Origin: Methanothrix sp.
Lineage (GTDB): Archaea; Halobacteriota; Methanosarcinia; Methanotrichales; Methanotrichaceae
Reading direction: 5' to 3'
DNA: 22,925 nucleotides
Assembly (NCBI GenBank): GCA_011620785.1
Contig: WOYM01000086.1
Coordinates: 1 to 22,925 of the forward strand
The stretch's first letter is position 1; each line of letters begins with the position of its first letter. The notes under the pieces were generated by a model. That model was not told the DNA's origin. It ran no database searches and worked only from the letters and a program-made list of their open reading frames with translations. The position numbers were made by a program, and so were the translations under genes. Shown here piece after piece: positions 6,217 to 14,057 of this stretch.

Positions 6217-8493
6217 CTAGGCCAGTTCATTATATCTCTTCCTGTCTTTGAGCTCCTGCCTCTTGGCGCTGTTCCATCCGCTGACCGCCTGCAGGTAGCC
6301 GGTGATCCGGCTGATGTGATCCACATTCTCCGATCCGCAGTTGGGGCACTTATCCTCCAGTCCGCCCGAGACCTGTGAGCAGCCCAGGCAGACGGTCATG
6401 TCCTTGGTGAAGGTGAAGTAGCCGATCTGGGTCTCTCTTGCCAGGCGCAGGCCGAAGTCCATCAGGCCCTGGGGATCAGGGGTGGCCTCGCCTAAGAAGA
6501 CGTGGAAGATGTTGCCGCCATCGACAATGGGGAAGAATACGTGCTCGAGCTTTGCCCGCTCGAAGATGGTGACGTCTGCGCTGGGTGGCAGGTGGGTACC
6601 GTTGGTGTAGTAGACGGGCAAGTCGCGCGTCTTATGCAGATTCCTCCTCAACGCTTCCAGGTCGCCCTTCACCACCCTCTCGGCACATTCTCTGAACTCC
6701 TCGTGGATGAGATCGGATACGGCAAAGCGCTGGGCCGTGGTCTCGGCGGGAGTGCGCGCGAGGGCAATGGTCATGCCATGCTGCTCTGAGAGCTTCCGGG
6801 CATAGATCTCCATCTCGGTCATGGCCCGAACCGCCAGCTTCCAGGCCTCTTTTGATTCATGCATCTGCTTTCCGGTATGGAACTGCACCATCTCATTGAC
6901 GCCCACGACGCCTATGGTATAAACCAGGGCATCCAGGCCGACGGCGACGGAACCCATCTCGCCGGTAATGGGATCCCTGGGCTGCTGGGTAGCAAATGGC
7001 ATGCGATGGTTGTTGATGATCTGGTTCATCCACTGTCGCTTCACCTTGAATATCTCAACCGATGTGTCCATCAATTCTCGCAGATACTCGAAGAGGAGAT
7101 CGTCATCCCCCCGAGCGAGATAAGCGGCACGAGGGCAGTTGAGGGAGACAACCTGCCAGGAGCCCATGGAGAAGTGCTTGCCGTCCCGGAAGCGGAGCTT
7201 GTCGTCGAACTGATCGTCGCTACTGAATGTGGCTGCAAACTGATATGCGCAGCATTGATAGCATGATATTCCCTCCCCCGCACCCCTGTAGGCAGGAAGC
7301 TGGTTGTCAAAGTATGGTGTGCCATACTCCGCCGCCAGCTTGAATGTCAGGAGGTAGAGCTCCTGATAGGTGGGAAGGTCGGGATGAGCGGCATTGAACT
7401 CTTCGTCCTCCTTCATGAAATCGGGCTCAATGCTGATCTCGGGTTTGGGAAAGTTGAAGGGCTTGCCCCAGTAGTCGCCCTGGAGCATGACCTCCATCAG
7501 GGCCTTGAAGGCCAGGCGCACCTCGCGCTCGAACTCGCCGTAGGTCTTGAGAGGCGCGTCGGGAGTAGAGCCGTCCCAGACCCTTCCCGCATAGACCGCA
7601 GGCTTATCCCGCCAGAGCTTGGGGACGCCCGGGGTGAGTTGCACCGAGGAGAAGACCAGCTGGCCGCCGCGAGCGACCATCATCTGGGTCATCTCGTAGA
7701 CGAACATCTGCATCAGCTGCACTATCTCTTCATAGTTGCGGTTCTCGAAGTATGGAGCGATGAAGGTGAGGAAGTTGTAGAAGCCCTGTCCTCCAGCAAA
7801 GTTGGTCTGGGCGCTGCCCAGGGCCTTGACCGCATGCAGTATGGCTACCTCCGGCTTTTTGGCCGGGCCGGCAACGCTGGCCTTGGTGCCCAGGCCGTCG
7901 GGCATCAGGCCGTAGTAGAGGAAGTAGCGCAGATCCCAGTCCTGGCAGAACGGCCTGGTTCCGAAGTACTCCAGGTCATGGATATGCAGGTCTCCTGCCA
8001 GGTGGCGGTCGGCAAGGTATGGGGGCAGAAGCAAAAGGTACTGCTCCTTGCTTATTTTATCCGCCTTCTTCTTGTGGCTGGTCTCAGCGTTCTCCTGCAG
8101 GTTGGCGTTCTCCTTGGATTCGAAGCCTGTGCCGATGTCGATGAGATGGGCATCGAAGACGGGTGTCCCCACCCTGGTGCAGATATTTCGCCACTCGGTA
8201 TGATGCCTCTCCAGGAGGATCACATTCATGATCTCTCTGACCAGGGGGCCGCTCAGGTAGCGGACGTTCATCCACCTAACCCGGCGCTCCACCTCCTTGG
8301 CGATGTCCTCCGCCTCTTCTTCGGTTATGCCTGGCTCTTTATAGAATTGTTCAGATAGTTTGGTCTCTTTCAGAAGCTGCTTTGCTATGGCTTCCCTATC
8401 CCAGTCCAGCAGATGGCCGTCCGTGGTCCTGACTCTGGGCATAGACGAAACAGCCAGCCCTTCCAGGGTCTGTTGAACGATTCTGCTGCTCAA
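6217..8493 (-). CDS. nrdD: Anaerobic (class III) ribonucleoside-triphosphate reductase
   Basis: A 758-residue NrdD that makes deoxyribonucleoside triphosphates with a glycyl radical. An ATP-cone regulatory domain is at about residues 18-110 (MPRVRTTDGHLLDWDREAI). The catalytic barrel follows, with CYQCCAYQFAATFSS in the middle. The C-terminus has the zinc knuckles CLGC and CPNC followed by the glycyl-radical motif RITGYL. Length fits the family. The start is uncertain: TTG at 8493 gives this form; its first base lies next to the TGA of a 10-codon ORF with the best ribosome binding site in the region. ATG at 8442, right at the start of the ATP cone, is the alternative. The radical-SAM activase NrdG is not in the window. 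The promoter region is long (TATA candidate near 8636). Confidence 0.93.
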   Translation of the reverse strand: MSSRIVQQTLEGLAVSSMPRVRTTDGHLLDWDREAIAKQLLKETKLSEQFYKEPGITEEEAEDIAKEVERRVRWMNVRYLSGPLVREIMNVILLERHHTEWRNICTRVGTPVFDAHLIDIGTGFESKENANLQENAETSHKKKADKISKEQYLLLLPPYLADRHLAGDLHIHDLEYFGTRPFCQDWDLRYFLYYGLMPDGLGTKASVAGPAKKPEVAILHAVKALGSAQTNFAGGQGFYNFLTFIAPYFENRNYEEIVQLMQMFVYEMTQMMVARGGQLVFSSVQLTPGVPKLWRDKPAVYAGRVWDGSTPDAPLKTYGEFEREVRLAFKALMEVMLQGDYWGKPFNFPKPEISIEPDFMKEDEEFNAAHPDLPTYQELYLLTFKLAAEYGTPYFDNQLPAYRGAGEGISCYQCCAYQFAATFSSDDQFDDKLRFRDGKHFSMGSWQVVSLNCPRAAYLARGDDDLLFEYLRELMDTSVEIFKVKRQWMNQIINNHRMPFATQQPRDPITGEMGSVAVGLDALVYTIGVVGVNEMVQFHTGKQMHESKEAWKLAVRAMTEMEIYARKLSEQHGMTIALARTPAETTAQRFAVSDLIHEEFRECAERVVKGDLEALRRNLHKTRDLPVYYTNGTHLPPSADVTIFERAKLEHVFFPIVDGGNIFHVFLGEATPDPQGLMDFGLRLARETQIGYFTFTKDMTVCLGCSQVSGGLEDKCPNCGSENVDHISRITGYLQAVSGWNSAKRQELKDRKRYNELA

Positions 8494-8522
8494 CGCCCAT
8501 CCCCTCTACAATAAAGCAACAT
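8490..8522 (-). CDS. Possible 10-codon leader ORF coupled to nrdD
   Basis: ATG at 8522 opens MLLYCRGDGR and stops at TGA (8492-8490). A strong AGAGGAGG site ends 4 nt before the ATG (GGAGG at 8527-8531), while the nrdD TTG has no comparable site at normal spacing. The TGA overlaps the TTG of nrdD by two bases (TTGA). It could be a coupling or attenuation leader peptide, or the true nrdD start may lie elsewhere and this would be chance. The frame differs from nrdD. Confidence 0.35.
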   Translation of the reverse strand: MLLYCRGDGR

Positions 8523-8632
8523 TATGCCTCCTCTCGACGATCGATCTATTAGACCAGTATTTCCACTCCAGTTTATTCCTTTTGCGCTCCAAACAGTCGC
8601 AAAATTTTTTAGCAAGTATGTATCAACTCAGT

Positions 8633-8640
8633 TATAAAGT
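8633..8640 (-). promoter_or_regulatory. Candidate TATA box for nrdD
   Basis: ACTTTATAA on the minus strand, giving a predicted start near 8610. This would leave a leader of roughly 115 nt before the nrdD TTG and about 90 nt before the 10-codon ORF. Confidence 0.3.
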
Positions 8641-8906
8641 AAACGCTTAATATGCCTTATTATCAATCATATCCCTGCAGGACGAAAGTGAGGTGAAGAT
8701 CTCCTTCGCCATCGCGACGGCCAGCGCAAGATGATGACCTTTATCCTTAAGAGGTGTAAAAGGACCTCTCTAGGCAACAATTGGCCGCATAATCTACTTT
8801 TTCTCCTGCTACCCCGCTGGGGAGGAGATTGATGAGATGCTCAGCAGCTCCTGCGGCTCAGCGGCCCGATCCTCATCTAGCCGCCTGCCCTATTTCTACC
8901 GACATG
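8641..8906. other. Gene-free stretch between nrdD and tRNA-Ala
   Basis: No convincing coding frame on either strand. It contains an imperfect inverted repeat at 8803-8827 (CTCCT, 4-nt bulge, CCCC, loop GCT, GGGG AGGAG) without a T-run on either side. ATGATGA at about 8731 resembles a C box, but no D box or guide was found, so I do not call a small RNA. Confidence 0.5.
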
Positions 8907-8914
8907 TTTAAATG
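8907..8914 (+). promoter_or_regulatory. TATA box for tRNA-Ala
   Basis: TTTAAATG is centred about 30 nt before the mature tRNA 5' end, the usual position for an archaeal tRNA promoter with a short 5' leader. Confidence 0.55.
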
Positions 8915-8940
8915 GAGTACTGCTCACCTTGTGGCTCGAA

Positions 8941-9013
8941 GGGCAGGTAGATCAGCTGGAAGATCGCTACCTTGGCATGGTAGAGGCCTCGGGTTCAAAT
9001 CCCGACCTGTCCA
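8941..9013 (+). tRNA. tRNA-Ala (anticodon GGC)
   Basis: A complete 73-nt cloverleaf. Acceptor GGGCAGG pairs with CCTGTCC and includes the G3-U70 pair, the alanine identity element. D arm is GATC/GATC with loop AGCTGGAA; the anticodon stem CTACC/GGTAG holds loop TTGGCAT with anticodon GGC at 8974-8976; the variable loop is AGGCC; the T arm is TCGGG/CCCGA with loop TTCAAAT; the discriminator is A. It reads GCC and GCU alanine codons. CCA is not encoded, and no intron is present. Confidence 0.97.
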
Positions 9014-9107
9014 TTAGTGCATTAACACCCACGATCAGGCAAAGGCTGCCGGCAGCAAACCTCTTTTACCTGTAGAGCAACAGTCTTATTCCCAAAAGAG
9101 ATCTGAG

Positions 9108-9779
9108 GTGAAGATGTTAGATATCATTCAGGCTGGAGAGGCGCTGTCAGGATCAATAGCTACCATTGCCATGACCTTCTCCATAGGCCTGACCGTCGGT
9201 CTGACCGGGGCCGTCGCCCCAGGACCTACCCTCCTGGCTACAGTCAACTCATCACTCAAGGACGGCTGGCTGGCCGGCCCCAAGGTTGCTGCTGGCCATG
9301 CGCTAATCGAGATCGTGATATTTCTTTTAATTGTGAAAGGTCTAACGGTGACTATGCAGCAGTATTCTCGCTCCATCGCCCTCATGGGCGGCCTGGCTCT
9401 GATCGCTTTTGGCATTCTGACCATGCAGGATAGCAAGAGCGCCACCATGGCCTCCGCAGGTGACGGATCTTACACCAATCCATATCTAGCAGGATTTCTC
9501 ACCAGCGCAGCCAACCCCTATTTCTGGATCTGGTGGCTCTCCATAGGCAGCGTCCTTATCGTATCAGGCCTTGAGGCCGGTCTGATCGTGGCGGCAATAT
9601 TCATGATCGGACACTGGAGCGCCGACTTCGGCTGGTATCTTCTCGTCTCCAGCAGCCTGGAGCGGGGAAGGAGCCTCCTCTCCCCAGAGAATTACAGAAG
9701 AATATTGGGGCTATGCGGCATCTTCCTGATCCTATTCGGCATTTACTACCTGGGAAGCGGAATAGGAGTGGTTGGCTGA
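9108..9779 (+). CDS. LysE-family exporter/translocator
   Basis: A 223-residue integral membrane protein with about six hydrophobic segments. The first, at about residues 22-45, contains GAVAPGPTLLATVNSSL, which matches the conserved P-G-P motif of the LysE/RhtB amino-acid exporter superfamily. Substrate is not predictable; characterised relatives export basic amino acids, threonine or homoserine. The frame begins at GTG 9108, but ATG 9114 is also possible: the GAGGTGA at 9105-9111 overlaps the GTG and sits only 2 nt before the ATG, so neither spacing is ideal. It is the first of a run of three membrane-protein genes ahead of proS. Confidence 0.85.
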   Translation: MKMLDIIQAGEALSGSIATIAMTFSIGLTVGLTGAVAPGPTLLATVNSSLKDGWLAGPKVAAGHALIEIVIFLLIVKGLTVTMQQYSRSIALMGGLALIAFGILTMQDSKSATMASAGDGSYTNPYLAGFLTSAANPYFWIWWLSIGSVLIVSGLEAGLIVAAIFMIGHWSADFGWYLLVSSSLERGRSLLSPENYRRILGLCGIFLILFGIYYLGSGIGVVG

Positions 9780-9856
9780 GGATGCTCTCCAGCCCGAGGC
9801 CCCGGAAGGCGACGGATGATTGGGCGGGACAATGCTTTGCTCTTCAGGAAGGATAG

Positions 9857-10747
9857 ATGAGCATAAGAAGGCGGATTGTCGATCTCATTCAGAACTCCAC
9901 ACTGGTCCTCATCCTCTCAGTCCTCTTAGGCCTGACGCTGCCGGGTCCCGCAGGGGCGACAGAGGCTTTTGTCACCCCGGCGCTCATGGTTATGATGGCC
10001 TTCTCCCTGACCGAGGTCGATCTGGGAAGAGATATCAAATCCTCGGGCTCTCTGAAAAGCGGATTTCTCGGCATCATCATAAACTACGGCCTTTTGAGCG
10101 GATTGATACTGCTCCTGAGCTACAGTCTGCCCGACGAATCGCTCAGGAATGGCTTTGTCATCATGGCCGCGGTTCCGCCGGCAGTGGCCGTACTGCCCAT
10201 GACCCACATCCTGAAAGGGGACATGAGTCTCTCTTTTGCCGGAGAGATACTCTCCTACCTGGCCTCGCTCCTGCTGATGCCCCTGATCATCTACCTCTTC
10301 GTTCACCAGACGGGAATAAGCCCCATCTATCTGCTCCAGATCTCCATTGTATTGATCCTCATCCCCGCTCTTGCCTCCAGGCTTGTGCGATTGCTTCCGA
10401 TCAACCCCGTTCTTCCCATAAACCTGGGGTTCTTCCTGGTCACATATACTGTGATCGGCCTGAACCAGGGAGCCCTCTGGACGAATGGGTGGAGCGTGGC
10501 CTGGGTATCCATAGCCCGCACCTTCGCTGTGGGATTGGCAGTGTTTATCCTGGCCAGGTCCGCTGGCTTGACGAGCAGTCAGGCCATCTCCCTTACCCTT
10601 CTGGGCTCCTTCAAGAACCTGGGACTTGCGGCAGCGGTATCCCTGCTCCTCGTCGGTCCGGCAGCAGGGCTCCCGGCGGCATTCTGCGTCCTCGCTGAGA
10701 CCGCTTTTTTCATCCTTCTCTCCTTCGCGAGATCACGGTATCCTTAA
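9857..10747 (+). CDS. SBF/BASS-like (bile acid:sodium symporter family) membrane protein
   Basis: A 296-residue protein with about eight to ten membrane segments. The layout, with PGPAGATEAFVTPALMVMMAFSL near the start, an AAVPPAVAVLPMTHILKGD segment at about residues 110-128 and GSFKNLGLAAAVSLLL near residue 250, resembles the bile acid:sodium symporter/ArsB-like SBF family, which moves organic anions or arsenite with sodium or protons. Substrate is unknown. ATG at 9857 follows GGAAGGA closely. The gene lies 77 nt after the LysE gene and 23 nt before the SpoIIM-like gene, so joint transcription is plausible. Confidence 0.75.
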   Translation: MSIRRRIVDLIQNSTLVLILSVLLGLTLPGPAGATEAFVTPALMVMMAFSLTEVDLGRDIKSSGSLKSGFLGIIINYGLLSGLILLLSYSLPDESLRNGFVIMAAVPPAVAVLPMTHILKGDMSLSFAGEILSYLASLLLMPLIIYLFVHQTGISPIYLLQISIVLILIPALASRLVRLLPINPVLPINLGFFLVTYTVIGLNQGALWTNGWSVAWVSIARTFAVGLAVFILARSAGLTSSQAISLTLLGSFKNLGLAAAVSLLLVGPAAGLPAAFCVLAETAFFILLSFARSRYP

Positions 10748-10770
10748 ATAAGGTAAAAAAGGTGATCTGA

Positions 10771-11367
10771 TTGGGAGATATCTTGTCTATCAAGGATGAT
10801 GCCGCCTATCTGAGGTCGATCTACATCTATGTCGCCCTCTCAGTATTCCTCTTCGCTCTCACCGCCGTCATGGGCTATTATACTGCTCAGCTTGATCCAG
10901 AGTTCGCCGCCAGCTGGGCAGAGGAGCTGGAGATGCTGGCATGGATACTGGAGCAGCCGCCGCTCATGATAATGATAATCATATTCCTCAAAAATCTCCT
11001 CGCTTCCGCCACGGCCATGCTCTTAGGATTGGGGCTGGGGATCGTCCCCATGATAGTCGCCACCACCAACGGCTTTCTTCTGGGAATCGTCGGCTATAGC
11101 GCGGTTGAACAGAAGGGATGGCTCTATCTGGCGGCAGGCATTCTGCCTCATGGAATCATCGAGCTTCCAGCCGTCCTCTTGAGCATCGCCATTGGCTTGC
11201 GGCTGGGCCATATGCTAGCCCTATCCCTATTAAAAGAGAGATCAGACCTCTCCGGAGAGATGCGTGTAGCGATTCATTTCCTCCTCCGCTGGATAATGCC
11301 CCTGCTCCTTTTGGCCGCGGCCATTGAAACTTTTATCACCCCCTTTATCATATCGAGGGTCGCATGA
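10771..11367 (+). CDS. SpoIIM/DUF95-like integral membrane protein
   Basis: A 198-residue protein of the stage II sporulation protein M (DUF95) family, with about five membrane segments. Family signatures visible are the loop with NLLASATAMLLGLGLGIVPM and the segment LAAGILPHGIIELPAVLLS, with the conserved H-G-I-[IF]-E-[LI]-P motif. Archaea do not sporulate; in them the family is a conserved membrane protein of unknown role. The TTG start at 10771 is supported by GGTGAT 4 nt upstream. The last bases overlap the proS ATG (ATGA), so proS translation is probably coupled to it. Confidence 0.85.
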   Translation: MGDILSIKDDAAYLRSIYIYVALSVFLFALTAVMGYYTAQLDPEFAASWAEELEMLAWILEQPPLMIMIIIFLKNLLASATAMLLGLGLGIVPMIVATTNGFLLGIVGYSAVEQKGWLYLAAGILPHGIIELPAVLLSIAIGLRLGHMLALSLLKERSDLSGEMRVAIHFLLRWIMPLLLLAAAIETFITPFIISRVA

Positions 11368-12827
11368 CATATCCAGATACTAAGAACAAAGGCGAAGGGA
11401 AATCCGGCGGGCAGAGCGCCAAGCTTTCCCCCAAAGAGGACTTCAGCCAGTGGTACCATGAGCTGCTGATGACAGGGGAGATCGTTGATAACCGCTACCC
11501 TGTAAAGGGAATGTGCGTCTGGTTCCCCTTCGGCTTCGCCATCAAGAAGAACGTCTACGGCATCATCCGGCAGCTTCTGGATCCTGATCATCAGGAGACC
11601 CTCTTTCCCCTGATGATACCGGAGAACGAGTTCATGAAGGAGGCCCAGCATATCAAAGGCTTCGAGGAGGAGGTCTACTGGGTGACCTGCGGCGGGACCA
11701 CCCCTCTGGAGGTCAAGCTCGCCCTCCGTCCTACCAGCGAGACGGCCATATACCCCATGTTCAAGCTCTGGATAAGGTCGCATGCCGACATGCCTCTGCG
11801 CATCTACCAGATAGTGAATACCTTCCGCTATGAGACCAAGCATACCCGCCCTCTGATACGCCTGCGGGAGATCACCTCTTTCAAAGAGGCGCATACCGTA
11901 CATGCCACCTGGGAGGAGGCGGCAGAGCAGGTGGAGGTGGCGATCAAAAGGTACTCGGAGTTCTATCGCCGTCTGGCCATACCCTTCCTGGTGAGCCGTC
12001 GGCCCAGCTGGGACAAGTTCCCTGGTGCGGATTATACCACAGCCATCGATGTGATCATGCCCGATGGCAAGACGCTGCAGGTGGGGACCGCCCATCATCT
12101 GGGCACCACCTTTGCCAAGACCTATGAGATAACCTATGAGGCAGAGGATGGCGAGCAGAAGCTGGTCAATCAAACCTGCTACGGCATCTCTGAGCGCTGT
12201 ATTGCCGCCCTCATATCCGTGCACGGGGACGATAAGGGGCTGGCATTGCCCTGGGAGGTGGCTCCCGTCCAGGTGGTCATTGTGCCCATCCTCCTCGGCG
12301 ACAAGGAGAAGGTGCTGGAGGTCTGCAGGGATCTGTTGAGGATCCTGCAGCAGGCAGGCATCCGGGTGGAGCTGGACACCAGCGACGAGCGGCCTGGTGC
12401 CAAGTTCTATAAGTGGGAGATGAAAGGGGTCCCCATCCGTCTGGAGGTCGGCCCCAGGGATATTGAGAAAGGAGTGGTGACGGTGGTGCGCCGGGATGCT
12501 GAGAAGCTCACCCTGCCCAGGGAAGGGCTGGCCGACGCACTGGTCAGGGAGGCGGAGAAGCTTCAGGCAGCGCTTTATCAGAGGGCAGAGGCATTTGCCA
12601 ATTCCCGCATCCGGGAGGTGGCAAGCATAGATGAAGCCCGGGCCCAGACCGATGCAGGGGTGGCTCTAGTCCCCTGGTGCGGTGAGGAGGAGTGCGGCCA
12701 TCAGCTTGAGGACCTGGTTGAGGCGAATATGCTTGGCGAGCCTCAGTACCAGAGCTTCTCACCAGCAGCCTGCGCCGTCTGCGGCAAATTGACCGACAAG
12801 CGCACATACATGGCCAGACAATACTGA
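11364..12827 (+). CDS. proS: Prolyl-tRNA synthetase, archaeal type
   Basis: A 487-residue class II synthetase that charges tRNA-Pro. It is the archaeal/eukaryotic form without the bacterial editing insert. Motif 2 is seen in RIYQIVNTFRYETKHTRPLIRLREI, and the TSE-containing LALRPTSETAIY loop and GTAHHLGTTFAKTY are typical. The anticodon-binding domain begins near residue 295 (PVQVVIVPI). The C-terminal domain has four cysteines (CGEEECG, then CAVCGK) that suggest a structural zinc, and the protein ends in Tyr as usual for this subfamily. The ATG overlaps the stop of the SpoIIM-like gene by 4 nt. No terminator hairpin was recognised. Confidence 0.96.
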   Translation: MTYPDTKNKGEGKSGGQSAKLSPKEDFSQWYHELLMTGEIVDNRYPVKGMCVWFPFGFAIKKNVYGIIRQLLDPDHQETLFPLMIPENEFMKEAQHIKGFEEEVYWVTCGGTTPLEVKLALRPTSETAIYPMFKLWIRSHADMPLRIYQIVNTFRYETKHTRPLIRLREITSFKEAHTVHATWEEAAEQVEVAIKRYSEFYRRLAIPFLVSRRPSWDKFPGADYTTAIDVIMPDGKTLQVGTAHHLGTTFAKTYEITYEAEDGEQKLVNQTCYGISERCIAALISVHGDDKGLALPWEVAPVQVVIVPILLGDKEKVLEVCRDLLRILQQAGIRVELDTSDERPGAKFYKWEMKGVPIRLEVGPRDIEKGVVTVVRRDAEKLTLPREGLADALVREAEKLQAALYQRAEAFANSRIREVASIDEARAQTDAGVALVPWCGEEECGHQLEDLVEANMLGEPQYQSFSPAACAVCGKLTDKRTYMARQY

Positions 12828-12845
12828 TCCGATTGCCTGGGGAGG

Positions 12846-13029
12846 ATGAGAGAGGAAGGCCCGCGATCTGGGCCGGGCCTTGGTCGAGGATATTCGCACC
12901 AAGCGCGACTACGTCGAGCAGAGGAAGGTGCAGGAAGGCATCCGCTCTCACTTCAAAGAGCTGGTGCGCATGAACAAGGATAACTGGGAGCACGAGTACG
13001 AGCACTGGAACAGCATCAACTGGCGCTAG
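12846..13029 (+). pseudogene. Small frameshifted ORF of unknown function after proS
   Basis: From GAG at 12850 to the TAG at 13027-13029 one frame shows strong coding character (third positions mostly G or C) and ends in KDNWEHEYEHWNSINWR, but it has no normal start: TGA precedes it at 12847-12849. A good GGAGG site (12841-12845) and an ATG (12846) are present in another frame. Deleting one G from the run at about 12858-12862 would join them into a protein of about 60 residues beginning MREEARDLGRALVEDIRTK. It could be a recent frameshift, a sequencing error, or a small protein using a TTG start at 12880. I do not recognise a family. A weak GCGGG/CCCGC hairpin (13031-13050) follows. Confidence 0.45.
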
Positions 13030-13057
13030 AGCGGGCGAGGTCCAACCCGCATAACTC

Positions 13058-13065
13058 TTTAATAT
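13058..13065 (+). promoter_or_regulatory. TATA box for the AMMECR1 gene
   Basis: TTTAATAT ends 22 nt before the ATG at 13087. No Shine-Dalgarno sequence lies before the ATG, so a leaderless or near-leaderless message is likely. Confidence 0.45.
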
Positions 13066-13086
13066 CTTCCGGGCCTATTAATAATC

Positions 13087-13698
13087 ATGCTGACAGTGGA
13101 TGAGGGAAGAGCAGCCGTCCGCCTGGCCAGGCGCGCCCTGGCACATTATATGGAAACGAAGGAGGCCCTGGCCCCAGAAGGGATGCCGCCTGTCTTTTCC
13201 CAGAAGCGTGGCGTCTTTGTAACTTTGCATGAGGATGGGGATCTGCGGGGATGCATAGGCTATCCTCGGCCGGTCTTGCCCCTTGGCCAGGCCATTGTGG
13301 ATTCAGCGATCAATGCCGGCTTTCGCGATCCGCGTTTTCCTGGCCTGCGACAAGGTGAGCTGAAGAGGATTGAGCTGGAGGTCACCATCCTCACCGAGCC
13401 CCAGGCCTGCACCGGGCCCAAGAAGAACCTGCCCGAGAGAATTCGGGTGGGAAGGGACGGCCTCATAGTCTCCAAAGGGCCGTTCACCGGTCTGCTGCTG
13501 CCCCAGGTGGCGATTGAATGGGGTTTTGATTCCCTGGAGTTTTTAGGCCAGACCGGCGTCAAAGCGGGCCTGCCGGCGGATGCCTGGCAGGATGAGGACA
13601 CTCTGATAGAGCACTTCGAGGCGCAGATCTTCGCCGAGGTGGCGCCGGGGAGGGAGGTATTTGAGAAGAGCTTCACTGAGAGTCCCTGCGGTACATAA
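13087..13698 (+). CDS. AMMECR1-domain protein
   Basis: A 203-residue AMMECR1 family protein of the archaeal single-domain kind. The hallmark LRGCIGYPRPVLPLGQAI lies at about residues 55-70, and SAINAGFRDPRFPGL, GRDGLIVSKG and LLLPQVAIEWGFDSLEFLGQT follow as in the family. The domain is conserved from archaea to humans, but its biochemical activity is not established; the conserved cysteine in the RGCIG motif is the usual candidate active residue. The gene appears to be single, with its own TATA box. Confidence 0.92.
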   Translation: MLTVDEGRAAVRLARRALAHYMETKEALAPEGMPPVFSQKRGVFVTLHEDGDLRGCIGYPRPVLPLGQAIVDSAINAGFRDPRFPGLRQGELKRIELEVTILTEPQACTGPKKNLPERIRVGRDGLIVSKGPFTGLLLPQVAIEWGFDSLEFLGQTGVKAGLPADAWQDEDTLIEHFEAQIFAEVAPGREVFEKSFTESPCGT

Positions 13699-13990
13699 CA
13701 ATTAAGAGAAATGACTGCGCATCACTTGCCGCTGCAATGAGGGTAGGGTTCGGACTGATGATAACTATCATGCCCATTTTATTCTAATTTTATGGTTTTG
13801 ACCGCAATATAGCCTGTCATTATGATTTGATCCTAGCGACGCTACCTCTCTGCCTGCACTTGCTTCAAAATTTAATATGTCTGCAAAATGGCCTCATTAT
13901 ATATTATCGCTGGTGCATACCTATGGTAAAATTTTCTCGATAAGAATATCTCTATAAATCTAGCTTTTCATGAAAAAAACCACCAGAACG
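13699..13990. other. AT-rich gene-free stretch
   Basis: No supported gene. It contains a short palindrome ATGATA AC TATCAT (13758-13771) and otherwise AT-rich sequence leading to the promoter of the next gene. Confidence 0.5.
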
Positions 13991-13998
13991 TATAAATA
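13991..13998 (+). promoter_or_regulatory. TATA box for the secreted-protein pair
   Basis: TATAAATA, a near-perfect archaeal TATA box, predicts a start near 14020 and a leader of about 30-40 nt carrying the GAGGTGA site at 14038-14044. Confidence 0.55.
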
Positions 13999-14057
13999 TC
14001 ATCGAGTGACTAATGGATTATATCCTAAAATGATGATGAGGTGAAATTATTAGGCAA

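Noticed and set aside
7384..8358. A 324-codon open frame antisense to nrdD
   Set aside because: It lies fully inside nrdD, which has unmistakable domains; the long frame is a by-product of GC-rich codon use.
8725..8770. ATGATGA resembling a C box of a C/D guide RNA
   Set aside because: No D, D' or C' box at suitable distances and no terminal stem.
8829..9017. A 62-codon plus-strand frame upstream of and across tRNA-Ala
   Set aside because: It runs through the complete tRNA gene and has no ribosome binding site or coding character.
9820..10698. A 292-codon frame overlapping the SBF-like gene in another frame
   Set aside because: The SBF-like frame shows regular hydrophobic membrane segments; the alternative gives a His/Pro/Arg-rich sequence typical of out-of-frame translation.
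11274..12224. A 316-codon open frame antisense to proS
   Set aside because: Same reason; proS and the SpoIIM-like gene are clear on the other strand.
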